In this document: positions 48,258 through 56,711 of the stretch, piece after piece | Layout: the number at the start of each line of letters is the position of its first letter | Numbering within the stretch: position 1 is the stretch's first letter | Source of the DNA: UBA1723 sp045629285 | GTDB taxonomy: Bacteria > Bacteroidota > Bacteroidia > Bacteroidales > Paludibacteraceae | Direction of reading: 5' to 3' | DNA length: 64,000 nucleotides | Assembly: GCA_045629285.1 (NCBI GenBank) | Contig: JAZQQY010000062.1 | Coordinates: 1 to 64,000, forward strand | The notes under the pieces: model-generated | What the model saw: only the letters and a program-made list of their open reading frames with translations | Told to the model about the DNA's origin: nothing | Database searches by the model: none | Translations under genes and position numbers: made by a program

Positions 48258-48577
48258 CAATGCGTCATTATCGCAATGCAACAACATATCAATGCATCAT
48301 TATCACAATGTGGCAATGCAATAACACAACAATGCATCATTATCACAATGTGGCAATGCAACAACATAGCAATGCGTCATTATCGCAATGCAACAACATA
48401 GCAATGCGTCATTATCGCAATGCAACAACATAACAATGCGTCATTATCGCAATGCAACAACATAACAATGCGTCATTATCGCAATGCAACAACATAACAA
48501 TGCGTCATTATCGCAATGCAACAACATAACAATGTGTCATTATCGCAATGCAACAACGCAACAATGCGTCATTATAC
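48258..48577. repeat. Tandem array of 32/40-bp repeats built from 8-mers
   Basis: Units start at 48258, 48290, 48330, 48370, 48402, 48434, 48466, 48498, 48530 and 48562 (partial). Most are 32 bp, made of four 8-mers: CAATGCGT, CATTATCG, CAATGCAA, CAACATAA. The second and third units have an extra CAATGTGG (40 bp). Total 320 bp, exactly 40 octamers. It sits between the divergent parA and mobilization promoters. No spacers, so not CRISPR; possible centromere or iteron array. Confidence 0.9.
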
Positions 48578-48703
48578 GACTAAATTATAGCCTTTTGAGA
48601 TTCAATGATGATGTAAATATCCAACTGATTGGAATGAAAAATTGCTTTGAAATAACAGCAATCTTTCCAACCAGACCAAAGGCATTTATTGTAAAAATTT
48701 CAC

Positions 48704-48895
48704 ACTCTTTTTAGCCGAACAAAAAGAGTTATGGTCACGAAAATTTTTACTATCTTTGCACTCAGTTGAATGAGTGAGCAAGATGTGTGTTTGGGCGTCA
48801 AAATCGCTTTCCAAACACCTTGCTAAAAATTCAAAACTCGTCCCCCGACGATTGAATTTTTAGAATGAAAATGCCTCCCAAGTCAGCATTTTTTA
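48704..48895 (+). other. Hairpin cluster, candidate origin of transfer (oriT)
   Basis: Four inverted repeats lie in a row. (1) ACTCTTTTT/AAAAAGAGT, 48704-48729. (2) AGCAAG...GTGTTTGG with CCAAACACCTTGCT, 48777-48824. (3) CTAAAAATTCAA/TTGAATTTTTAG enclosing TCGTC-CCCC-GACGA, 48823-48863. (4) AAAATGC/GCATTTT, 48868-48892. They lie directly upstream of the relaxosome and relaxase genes, where oriT is usual in mobilizable Bacteroides elements. Leader regulation is an alternative. Confidence 0.45.
48751..48758 (+). promoter_or_regulatory. -7 promoter box of the mobilization genes
   Basis: TATCTTTG (TAnnTTTG) about 190 bp before the first mobilization gene. The transcript would carry hairpins 2-4 in its leader. 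The -33 region is poor. Confidence 0.5.
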
Positions 48896-48916
48896 GACAT
48901 GCCGTAAAGGGCAATT

Positions 48917-48938
48917 TATTACAAAAATTATTTTGATA
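48917..48938 (+). repeat. Leader motif copy before the mobilization accessory gene
   Basis: TTATTACAAAAATTATTTTG, ending 7 bp before the ATG at 48946. It is the plus-strand counterpart of the copies before parA, traE and traF. Confidence 0.6.
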
Positions 48939-48945
48939 GAAAGTT

Positions 48946-49350
48946 ATGCCAAGAGTAGATTATCGAGTAACTCTTCGTTTCTCGGAAGAGGACTACAAGT
49001 ATCTAAACGAATGCTTTGAGAAATCGAATTTCAAAACAAAGGCTTCGTATTTTCGTCATTTGGTGGAAAATACCACCATCAAGCAACTTCCTATTTTCGG
49101 TGCAGATGACATTTTGAACGAACTTAAATCTGTAAAAAAGCAGATTGAAGGTATTGCCGTCAATGTAAATCAGATGGCAAAGCACTTGAACGGTTCTCAA
49201 AAGGATTCCGTTTTAGGCTACAATGTCACAAAAATGTTAGAGTTTCTTCCTAAAATAATGGACTTGCAAAAGGAGTTGGATGTAAAAACATCATCAATCC
49301 AGAAGTCTTACATTGACTATATCAACAAAATTTACAGAGAAGAAGACTAA
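48946..49350 (+). CDS. Mobilization/relaxosome accessory protein (ribbon-helix-helix type)
   Basis: 134 residues. The start RVDYRVTLRFSEEDYKYLNE is a ribbon-helix-helix strand-helix, and FKTKASYFRHLVENT is the second helix. The middle contains VNVNQMAKHLNG, a hallmark of MobC/MobA-type accessory proteins of Bacteroides elements. These proteins bind oriT and recruit the relaxase. It lies 12 bp before the relaxase gene and downstream of the candidate oriT. Confidence 0.85.
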   Translation: MPRVDYRVTLRFSEEDYKYLNECFEKSNFKTKASYFRHLVENTTIKQLPIFGADDILNELKSVKKQIEGIAVNVNQMAKHLNGSQKDSVLGYNVTKMLEFLPKIMDLQKELDVKTSSIQKSYIDYINKIYREED

Positions 49351-49362
49351 TATTATTTGCCT

Positions 49363-51651
49363 ATGATAATCAAAGTTATCAAAGGTTCTGACCTCAAAGC
49401 TGCAATTCGTTACAACACTCAAAAGGTTAGTGACGAACAGGCAACTGTTTTGTCTGCCAAGAATTTGCCAGTTGATGACTTGAAGAACATCAATCTTATA
49501 GAGAAAATGATGCGTTTCATAGCAACTCCTGCCAAAGAATTTGGTACAAAAGTCAAGGACTATGTGTTTCATGGAGTGATTTCCCCCGAAGAAAAAGGTT
49601 TGTCAGATTCCACTTTGAAGAATCTTGCTGATGACTATATGCGTGAAATGGGGTATGCAAACCAACCATATTTTGTGGTCAAGCACAATGATACAGACCA
49701 TACTCACATCCATATCGTTAGCATAGACATCAATAAGAAAGGTAAGAGGTGCGTTGCAGACAACTTCGCATATCGCAAAACAAGTGATGTCCGTAAAACT
49801 CTTGAACAAAAATACAATCTGTCTTCTCCTGACAAATCTAAGAAGGAAAAGGAAAAACAACGAGTCGAAAACGCAATGAATTTCCTTAGAGAGACATCCT
49901 TTCTTTCAAATGAGGTCGCTCCAAGAGAATATAAGAAGAACATTCAGCGTGTTCTCCGTAAGGTCAAGAACGAGTATTCCGTTACTGACTTTCATGAACT
50001 GAACCGAGTATTGAAACCTTATGGCATTCAGTCTGAACTTTCTCAGTCTTTTGATGGAGTGTCCTTTTACTCGATAGACAACGATGGAAAGCAGACTGGC
50101 AAGGCTATTGCAGGAAGCAGATTCCTGCTGTCTTACAAGTCATGGCAGGAACAGTTTAGCCGTAACATGAAGTGGAGCGAGAACAAGGCTAATCAGATTA
50201 AGATTAGCAAGGATCGTGTACGTTGGGCTACAGACAACCTCTTCAAAAAATATGCTGGTAAGATTACCTATGGAGACTATATCGCAGAGGTTAAGAAACT
50301 TGGCATCGACGCACAGCTTAACATAAACAATGATGGACTTCTTATAGGTATCACTTACGTTGATCACGGCAAAGGCTACACTTACAAGGCAAGCGAAGTT
50401 GACCGAAATCTGTCTAAGGATCTCAAAGAAAGACTTATAGAAGGTGGGGCAGGGGAGTCTCCTGAAATCCGTCAGGTCAAAAGATTGCAAGAGCCTCTTG
50501 AACAACTCTTCAAACGAAGAGTCCGTGAGCAGTTTGTGTTTGAGTCTAATGCCATCAAGTATCTTTCTTATGAGAAGGAACTATATATTTCCTACTGCAA
50601 GGAGCGTTACAACAGCAACGAATACAATGCTTCTTTCGCTTGGGATCAGTTTGTCGAGAACAAGCGTGCTACTCTTGATGCCGTCTATGCTAAAGAGGAA
50701 AAGCAGTTCCAAGAAGATGCTGACACTTTCTTGAAGATCGCAAGATTCGTTGAGAAGGACAAGTTCGCTGACCTTCTTCTTGCTTCCGATTTCAATTTTG
50801 GGAATGGTAAACTTTGCCATCGCCAAAGACAAGACTCATTTGTTATTGATGACTGTGGCGTAGATTTCCCAGAGATCTCCAACTATGACAGAACAGGCAA
50901 GGAAAGGAAACTTACAGAGTTTGAGAAGAACTTCTATGTTCAGGTCGCTGATGGAGGAATAGACAGCATTACCTTCAAGTGGTATAACCTCAATGACACA
51001 GCATTCAGATTCTTGTCTGACGAGGATAAGTTAAAGGCACAGGCTAAGATGATGCAGGACAGAATAGTCAACTTGATAAAGACAAGCTCTCCTGCAGTAG
51101 TTATTGCCGAAACCATGAAGGATGGAATGCTGTTTGATGTCAGAGGAGACAAGGTAATGATCATTTCTCCTAACACTCATATTACCCATACTCTTACTGA
51201 CGAGAATATGAGAAACTATATCCTTTCCAACAAGGATGATGTCATGGCTATGAAGTCCGAGCTTCTTACCAAGTCGTGCAAGTCAACACTTCTATACCAG
51301 GCAGTTCAGAGATTCCACCGTGTCCTTAGCGACAAGTATATGCAGCAGGAGCGTTTAATACAGGCTTGCGACTGGCTTGCTCAGTACAATACTGACCTTG
51401 CTACAGATGTTCGCAGAATGGTTGAGGATGGCAAGGCTGAGTATATCAATCAGCATCTGTTTGAGTATATGGACAAGGATCTTCGCTTTGTCAACTATGA
51501 TAACTATATGATGATGAGAAAACTTGATTTCGGCTATGTCGTAAAAGCTGACACCAAGAAGGAGCAGACTCCTGACTTGTCAGAAAAGACTCCAGATTCA
51601 GATGTCAAGTCTTCTCAGAAGCAGGTTAAGAAGAAGGGTATGGGAATCTGA
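49363..51651 (+). CDS. MOBP-like relaxase (VirD2-type mobilization nuclease)
   Basis: 762 residues, start at the ATG at 49363. Motif I has the likely nicking tyrosine Y17 (AAIRYNTQKV). Motif III with three metal-binding histidines is HNDTDHTHIHIV, H113/H115/H117. The N-terminal ~200 residues form the relaxase domain; the long C-terminal part (~250-760) is helical with unknown function. Role: nicks oriT, attaches covalently to the 5' end and pilots the strand through the coupling protein into the type IV channel. Twelve bases downstream of the accessory gene, same operon. Confidence 0.9.
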   Translation: MIIKVIKGSDLKAAIRYNTQKVSDEQATVLSAKNLPVDDLKNINLIEKMMRFIATPAKEFGTKVKDYVFHGVISPEEKGLSDSTLKNLADDYMREMGYANQPYFVVKHNDTDHTHIHIVSIDINKKGKRCVADNFAYRKTSDVRKTLEQKYNLSSPDKSKKEKEKQRVENAMNFLRETSFLSNEVAPREYKKNIQRVLRKVKNEYSVTDFHELNRVLKPYGIQSELSQSFDGVSFYSIDNDGKQTGKAIAGSRFLLSYKSWQEQFSRNMKWSENKANQIKISKDRVRWATDNLFKKYAGKITYGDYIAEVKKLGIDAQLNINNDGLLIGITYVDHGKGYTYKASEVDRNLSKDLKERLIEGGAGESPEIRQVKRLQEPLEQLFKRRVREQFVFESNAIKYLSYEKELYISYCKERYNSNEYNASFAWDQFVENKRATLDAVYAKEEKQFQEDADTFLKIARFVEKDKFADLLLASDFNFGNGKLCHRQRQDSFVIDDCGVDFPEISNYDRTGKERKLTEFEKNFYVQVADGGIDSITFKWYNLNDTAFRFLSDEDKLKAQAKMMQDRIVNLIKTSSPAVVIAETMKDGMLFDVRGDKVMIISPNTHITHTLTDENMRNYILSNKDDVMAMKSELLTKSCKSTLLYQAVQRFHRVLSDKYMQQERLIQACDWLAQYNTDLATDVRRMVEDGKAEYINQHLFEYMDKDLRFVNYDNYMMMRKLDFGYVVKADTKKEQTPDLSEKTPDSDVKSSQKQVKKKGMGI

Positions 51652-51685
51652 TGTTTATATATAATGAATTGTAAAATATTATATA

Positions 51686-51731
51686 ATTTCGGCAATAGTT
51701 GATGTTGATTGCCGAAATTATATTATCTTTG
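51686..51731 (+). promoter_or_regulatory. AbiE promoter with inverted repeat
   Basis: A perfect 11-bp inverted repeat ATTTCGGCAAT (51686-51696) and ATTGCCGAAAT (51708-51718) is followed by -7 box TATCTTTG (51724-51731), with TTGA at ~21-bp spacing. AbiEi antitoxins are known to repress their operons by binding inverted repeats, so this dyad is a likely operator. It could also act as the relaxase terminator. Confidence 0.6.
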
Positions 51732-51748
51732 CGTCATGATTTAGCTCA

Positions 51749-52444
51749 ATGTTTATGAATACTTGCAAAGATCTCATACGAAAATATGCCTCCAACCATG
51801 AAATGTTTGGAAAGCAGGAGTTGTGGGGTTGGCTGAAAGATAAAGGACAGACAAGCCAAAATACAATGACATGTATGCTTACACAGATGGTAGAAGCAGG
51901 AGAAATTTATAGAGTGTCGAGAGGTAAATATGCCCTTTCTTCTGATGGCAAGTCCTCGTTCCATGCAGTTATTGAGGAAAAAGAAATAGAAGTAAGCCAG
52001 AAACTCAAACAAAAATTCCCATTTGCTACCTTCTGTATTTACAACGGCAGAAGCCTTTCCCCACTTCAGCATCACATATCTGAGAATAACATTACATATA
52101 TAGAAACTGAGCGTTACGCAGTGGAAAGTGTATTTGAATACCTTAGAAGCGAAGGGTATGTTGTGTGGAAGAATCCAACAGCAGACTTCATATATATGTA
52201 TGTTAATCTAAAGGATCAGTGTGTTATTGTAAAACCGCTGGTGACAGAAGCCCCTATAGAAGAACTGGATGGTATTGCTGTTCCTACACTTGAAAAAGTT
52301 CTTGTTGACATAGAAAAGGATCCATGCTTTGATTACCTGCAAGGAACAGAATCTGGTCGAATGTGGGAAAATGCAAGGGAAATGTATAATATCAACCAAA
52401 CCCGTCTTAAAAGATACGCCCAGAGACGTGGTCTAAAACTTTAG
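51749..52444 (+). CDS. AbiEi-like antitoxin/transcriptional regulator
   Basis: 231 residues. An N-terminal winged-helix (~1-70: KQELWGWLKDKGQTSQNTMT then IYRVSRGKYAL) is followed by an AbiEi-like C-terminal domain (YNGRSLSPLQHHI, IETERYAVESVFEYL). It lies 12 bp upstream of the nucleotidyltransferase toxin. In the type IV AbiE systems, AbiEi neutralises AbiEii without direct binding and autoregulates the operon. It has its own promoter with an inverted repeat. Confidence 0.75.
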   Translation: MFMNTCKDLIRKYASNHEMFGKQELWGWLKDKGQTSQNTMTCMLTQMVEAGEIYRVSRGKYALSSDGKSSFHAVIEEKEIEVSQKLKQKFPFATFCIYNGRSLSPLQHHISENNITYIETERYAVESVFEYLRSEGYVVWKNPTADFIYMYVNLKDQCVIVKPLVTEAPIEELDGIAVPTLEKVLVDIEKDPCFDYLQGTESGRMWENAREMYNINQTRLKRYAQRRGLKL

Positions 52445-52456
52445 CGACAAAAATCA

Positions 52457-53530
52457 ATGATACATAATAAATGCTTCACTACAGAGTGGATTGATCAAAA
52501 GTCAAGTGAACTTCACTATACAGATAAGAATCTAATCGAAAAGGTGATACGAGCCTTTTCTCTTCTTGACATGCTTGCAAGAAGTGGATGTACTTTCTAT
52601 TTCAAAGGAGGAAGTTGCCTGATGCTTCTACTTCAGGATTCTCCACATCGTTTGTCTATAGATATTGACATAATGTGTCCTCCTGGTACGAACATTGAGG
52701 ATTACCTTACACAATATTCTGAAAACGGCTTTTTGAACTACAAACTTATAGAACGTAAACAGGCAGGTACTGACATTCCGAAAAGTCATAGCAAATTCTT
52801 CTATAAGGTCGCTTTTAATGCAGACACGAATAAAGAGTCATATATTTTGCTTGATGTACTCTATGAGGATTGCCATTACCAACAGGTGCAGGAGGTTGAA
52901 ATCAAGAATGCTCTAATAGAAATGGATGGTAATCCACCTATGGTAAAGGTTCCGTCTGTAGGAGACATACTTGGCGACAAACTTACCGCTTTTGCTCCAG
53001 AGACAACAGGTATTCCATATTACAAGAAGGATAAACTTGCCACCCTTGAAATCATCAAGCAACTTTATGATGTAAGCAGGTTGTTTGATAAAGTTGATGA
53101 CTTGGGTGTCACTATGGCTGCATTCTCAAAAATCGCACCTGTGGAGTTAGGCTACAGAAATCTTCCCAAGGACAAGCTCGATGTTATCTACGACGATATT
53201 AGGAGCACTTCGATGAACATTTCTACAAGAGGTTTGGTTGACAAAGAAAAGTTTGATCTTTTGCAGAAGGGCATAAAGAGCATAGGAGGCTTTATGTACA
53301 AGCAGAAGTACTTTATCGAGAATGCTATTACTGATGCTTCAAAAGCTGCATATTTGGCGACTTGCCTCCAATTCGGGAAGACGGACATCCAGCGTTATAG
53401 TGGGGAACCAGCTGATTTGGCAAACCTGACTGTTGAATCTCCATTACACAGTCGTCTTAATAGATTGAGGACTACCAATCCTGAAGCATTCTTCTACTGG
53501 GCTAAAACAAGCGAACTGCTAAACAGCTAA
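52457..53530 (+). CDS. AbiEii-family nucleotidyltransferase toxin
   Basis: 357 residues. Nucleotidyltransferase core KGGSCLMLLL (G51-S53) followed by HRLSIDIDI (R65, D69, D71), the GS-x-D-x-D signature of AbiEii. PSVGDILGDKLTAFAPET is the second conserved AbiEii motif (~165-185). Known effect: GTP-dependent nucleotide transfer that inhibits growth, giving phage abortive infection and element stabilisation. It is paired with the antitoxin 12 bp upstream and closed by a strong terminator. It is embedded between two mobilization genes. Confidence 0.85.
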   Translation: MIHNKCFTTEWIDQKSSELHYTDKNLIEKVIRAFSLLDMLARSGCTFYFKGGSCLMLLLQDSPHRLSIDIDIMCPPGTNIEDYLTQYSENGFLNYKLIERKQAGTDIPKSHSKFFYKVAFNADTNKESYILLDVLYEDCHYQQVQEVEIKNALIEMDGNPPMVKVPSVGDILGDKLTAFAPETTGIPYYKKDKLATLEIIKQLYDVSRLFDKVDDLGVTMAAFSKIAPVELGYRNLPKDKLDVIYDDIRSTSMNISTRGLVDKEKFDLLQKGIKSIGGFMYKQKYFIENAITDASKAAYLATCLQFGKTDIQRYSGEPADLANLTVESPLHSRLNRLRTTNPEAFFYWAKTSELLNS

Positions 53531-53542
53531 CATAATAGCGGT

Positions 53543-53585
53543 ATATAAAAACGGCAACAGATGTTAGCTATTGCCGTTTTTATAT
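53543..53585 (+). terminator. Strong intrinsic terminator of the AbiE operon
   Basis: A perfect 15-bp stem, ATATAAAAACGGCAA (53543-53557) with TTGCCGTTTTTATAT (53571-53585), 13-nt loop. The symmetrical A/T tracts allow bidirectional action. The tip (GGCAA...CTATTGCC) resembles the inverted repeat upstream of the operon. Confidence 0.85.
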
Positions 53586-53648
53586 GTACACTCTTGAAAC
53601 TTTATCCATTTTACATTAACGGCTAAATGGATTGACTTTGGTTTTCGA

Positions 53649-53672
53649 TTTTACAAAAATTACTTTAATAAA
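53649..53672 (+). repeat. Leader motif copy before the coupling protein
   Basis: TTTTACAAAAATTACTTTAA and following bases, ending 1-2 bp before the ATG at 53674. This placement supports that ATG over an upstream in-frame codon at 53632. Confidence 0.6.
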
Positions 53673-53673
53673 T

Positions 53674-56049
53674 ATGTCAACATTAAAAGAAAATCAGGAC
53701 GCATTGCGTAAAGGATTCTTTGTCATCAAGATTATAGGATTCTCGCTGCTTCTCCTAAATGTCTATTGGTATTGTATGGATCACACCCTGTCGTCAGATG
53801 GATTCAAGGGTGTTTTCGCAAGTGTTTGGTTCAACCTGCTCGCAGGTTTTGACAAAGGTCTCTATCTTTTCCATTCACCCTATGTCACCATTGTGGCAGG
53901 TCTGGTATTCTTCGCTATCTCTGGATTCGGAGACACAGCAGTGAAGACTACCGAAAGGAAGTTCTTGGGGCATCCCTATGTGCCTACGCATGAACTTGGA
54001 ATGAAGGTCGCTGGCATCGGAATGCTTCTTGCTCTTCTTGCTCCAGCTGCACTTCTCATTCCTTTGTCTCTGCTGAAGGTTGCCATCTATGTTGTTTTTC
54101 TTTCTGTGGGAATGATGGCTTACATCACAGGACTCGCAATCTATACTGCAACTCCTGACAACAGCCTTTCCCGTGACGATCCTTTCAATCGCAAGGAACA
54201 GTCTGCCTTTCCTCAAAACGAGAAGATCAAGACTGACCAGTACACAATCAACTTTCCTACAAAGTTCTATCGTGAGGGCAAGGAGCATCATGGATGGATC
54301 AATCTTGAAGCTCCTTTCCGTGCAACTATGGTGCTTGGTTCTCCTGGTTCTGGTAAGTCCTTCACTATCATAAACAATTATATCCGTCAGTCTCTTGCTA
54401 AGGGATATGCCATGTATCTCTACGATTTCAAGATTCCAGACCTTTCTGAAATCGCCTATTCCAACTTCATGTGGAACAAGGACAAGTGGTCTGAACTTTA
54501 TAATGGTGTCGAACCCAGATATGGTATGATAGACTTTAACGAGCCAAGAGTCTCCCTTCGCTGTAATCCACTTAAAGCTGAGCTTCTGGAGAAGCAGTCC
54601 GATGCCGATGAAATATCTCAGGTCATCTGCTATAACCTGGCAAGAACGTGGGCTGACAAACAAGGAGACTTCTTCGTTGAGTCTGCGATCAACTATCTTA
54701 GTGCTTGTATCTGGTTCTTACGACTTTATGAAGGTGGCAAGTATTGCACTTTTCCTCATGTCATTGATTTTATTTCTCAGCCGATGGATCAGGTGATTCC
54801 TATTCTTGCAAGCTATTCCGATTTGTCTGTTAAGATGGCTCCATTCCTTAATGCCTGGTCTGCAGGAGCGACCGATCAGATTCAAGGTCAGATTGCTTCC
54901 GTTCAGATTCCTCTTGGACGATTGTCCTCGATATATCTCTACTGGGCTATGTCTGGCGATGACATTGATGTGGATTTGAACAATCCTCTTGAACCCAAAC
55001 TGCTTTGTTTCGGTAATGATCCTCAGAACCAAAGCGTATATGGTACTGCGTTGGGTGTTTACACAGCAAGAATGATGAAGCTGGCTAACCAGAAGGGTAA
55101 GCATAAGTGTGCCGTCGTTATTGACGAGCTTCCTACTATGTTTGTCTATGGTCTTGACACACTTATTGCCACTGCTCGTTCCAACGAGGTTGCTATCCTT
55201 TTGGGCTTTCAGGACTTCTCTCAGCTGAAAGCTGACTATAAGGAGGCAAACGCTAACAAGATCATTCAGACTGTCGGTAACATTTTCGTAGGTCAGTGCT
55301 TTGACGAGACTGCCGAGAAGCTGTCAAAGCGTATTGGTAAGAACAAACAGCAGAAGCAGTCCATTTCAATCTCAGATTCGGGAACATCGTTCTCTATCTC
55401 CGACCAGATGGATTTTATTGTTCCTCCAGAGAGACTCTCCACAGCAGGTCAAGGCTGGTTCGCTGGTCTTGTTTGTGATAACAAAGGATCGGACAGCGAC
55501 ACTCGCATCTTCGCTGCTGATATTGACATAGATGTCGATGCCTGCAACCAGGAGGCTGAACACTATCTGGAGCTACCAGAGTTCTATAACTTCGATGACG
55601 AGGTCGTTGACACACAACTTCGTGATTTAGCCGGCAGAGCCGGCTTCGCCCACGAATCCTACAAGTCAACCGATGACTTGATTGATGCGTTGGTGCGTCA
55701 CTGGTTCGATAGGAACAATGTTTCCAACTATGGCTTCCATCATTCTAAGTATAAGTCTGTTAGCTCTCTAATTTCTAAGGTTAAGAAGCCTAATAAGTCT
55801 ATGAAAAAGGTCTTTCCGAAGATTCGTGAGAAGGATCAGCTTCTCGATCAAGTTATTGAAATTCGTAATAGGCGTATGGAGGAGTACCTTCAGAATAACC
55901 GTGATAATATCCGTCAGGAGGTTGAGAATATCTGCGTTCAGGAGCTGGAGCGTATGGAGGATTTGGCTCAGCAGGGTGTTCAGCCGTATAAGCGTTTGTG
56001 GACTTTAAGACAGAATGTTCTGCGTAATCAAGGTATGTTGGAAGAGTAG
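53674..56049 (+). CDS. VirD4-type coupling protein of the conjugation system
   Basis: 791 residues, start at ATG 53674 just after a leader motif copy. N-terminal transmembrane helices (~12-35, 60-85, 110-155) and Walker A GSPGSGKS (222-229). Walker B-like CAVVIDELPTMFVYGLD is followed by ARSNEVAILLGFQDFSQL, typical of TraG/VirD4/MobC coupling proteins of Bacteroides. It links the relaxosome to the type IV channel. It is separated from the relaxase by the AbiE pair. Annotators often also name these TraG, so no symbol is given here to avoid confusion with the VirB4 protein. Confidence 0.9.
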   Translation: MSTLKENQDALRKGFFVIKIIGFSLLLLNVYWYCMDHTLSSDGFKGVFASVWFNLLAGFDKGLYLFHSPYVTIVAGLVFFAISGFGDTAVKTTERKFLGHPYVPTHELGMKVAGIGMLLALLAPAALLIPLSLLKVAIYVVFLSVGMMAYITGLAIYTATPDNSLSRDDPFNRKEQSAFPQNEKIKTDQYTINFPTKFYREGKEHHGWINLEAPFRATMVLGSPGSGKSFTIINNYIRQSLAKGYAMYLYDFKIPDLSEIAYSNFMWNKDKWSELYNGVEPRYGMIDFNEPRVSLRCNPLKAELLEKQSDADEISQVICYNLARTWADKQGDFFVESAINYLSACIWFLRLYEGGKYCTFPHVIDFISQPMDQVIPILASYSDLSVKMAPFLNAWSAGATDQIQGQIASVQIPLGRLSSIYLYWAMSGDDIDVDLNNPLEPKLLCFGNDPQNQSVYGTALGVYTARMMKLANQKGKHKCAVVIDELPTMFVYGLDTLIATARSNEVAILLGFQDFSQLKADYKEANANKIIQTVGNIFVGQCFDETAEKLSKRIGKNKQQKQSISISDSGTSFSISDQMDFIVPPERLSTAGQGWFAGLVCDNKGSDSDTRIFAADIDIDVDACNQEAEHYLELPEFYNFDDEVVDTQLRDLAGRAGFAHESYKSTDDLIDALVRHWFDRNNVSNYGFHHSKYKSVSSLISKVKKPNKSMKKVFPKIREKDQLLDQVIEIRNRRMEEYLQNNRDNIRQEVENICVQELERMEDLAQQGVQPYKRLWTLRQNVLRNQGMLEE

Positions 56050-56074
56050 TTGTAACATTTTTATTTTCAAGAGG

Positions 56075-56110
56075 AAACGGGCTTTTTATAAGGCTCGTTT
56101 TTTCTTTTTT
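56075..56110 (+). terminator. Intrinsic terminator after the coupling-protein gene
   Basis: AAACGGGC pairs with GCTCGTTT (one wobble), followed by a T-rich run; 26 bp after the stop codon. Confidence 0.75.
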
Positions 56111-56589
56111 ATTAGCTATGTTACTGGTTTTTGCGTCACCTTTTTCTTTAGCTATGTAACAAGTTTAAGCTTACGTTTTCTTAGTTTCAGTTTCTCGTTT
56201 TTAACTCTTTTTTTCTTTAAAAAAAATACGACTCAGAGTATTAGTCCAAGCCGTAATTTAACTACGAAATTCGATATTTTTACTGTATGGTTCTGCAAAT
56301 TTAGCTTTTTTGTAAGCATTTTCACAGGGTGCAAGACCTTTTTTTTTTGTTTTCTTTTCTTCATTTGGGGCTTACCGAAAGGTCGGGCTTCTCCAGGTTC
56401 GCTTCTCGCTCAGCCTCCTTCTGTAGAAGGAGTCCACACTTTAGCCAGTGTGCCTTACATATCCCTAAGCCACGTTGCACTGTGCATCTTGGATTGGCTT
56501 TAATGATAAAGTCTGGCTATTTACAATCCTTTGAAAGAAAAGGGTGGGGTAGTGCGTTATTGCAGATACATTGCTCTAATATAGAAAAA
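56111..56589. other. Gene-free spacer between the transfer module and the restriction locus
   Basis: No credible gene. Short dyads at CTCCTTCTGTAGAAGGAG (~56419-56436) and CACACTTTAGCCAGTGTG just after it. CTGCAAATTTAGC at 56293-56305 recurs exactly at 56848-56860. Open frames here are T/Phe-rich and lack start signals. Confidence 0.5.
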
Positions 56590-56621
56590 AGGACGGGTCT
56601 GCTTTCCTGCTTCTCCGTCCT
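56590..56621 (-). terminator. Orphan leftward terminator-like hairpin, copy 1
   Basis: AGGACGG pairs with CCGTCCT; the preceding plus-strand A-run becomes a U-run for leftward transcripts. About 22 bases of its 5' half match the hairpin at 56717-56748. Confidence 0.45.
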
Positions 56622-56711
56622 CCGTGTCCTCTTCATTGTTATGGTTATTTTGATCTTTTGGGTAGCTTTGTTCGGAACACCTCAATGATAGAGTTCAGTC
56701 TATATCTGAAG

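Noticed and set aside
48258..48577. CRISPR array
   Set aside because: Repeats are contiguous without unique spacers and no cas genes are present.
48212..48714. Open frames encoding repetitive MRHYRNATT-type peptides
   Set aside because: They are by-products of the 8-mer repeat array, interrupted by the 40-bp units in frame terms, with no start signal and no family resemblance.
56015..56688. Two overlapping open frames after the coupling-protein gene
   Set aside because: Phe/Ser-rich composition, start inside the upstream gene or within T-runs, overlap of a terminator and hairpins; no recognisable domain.
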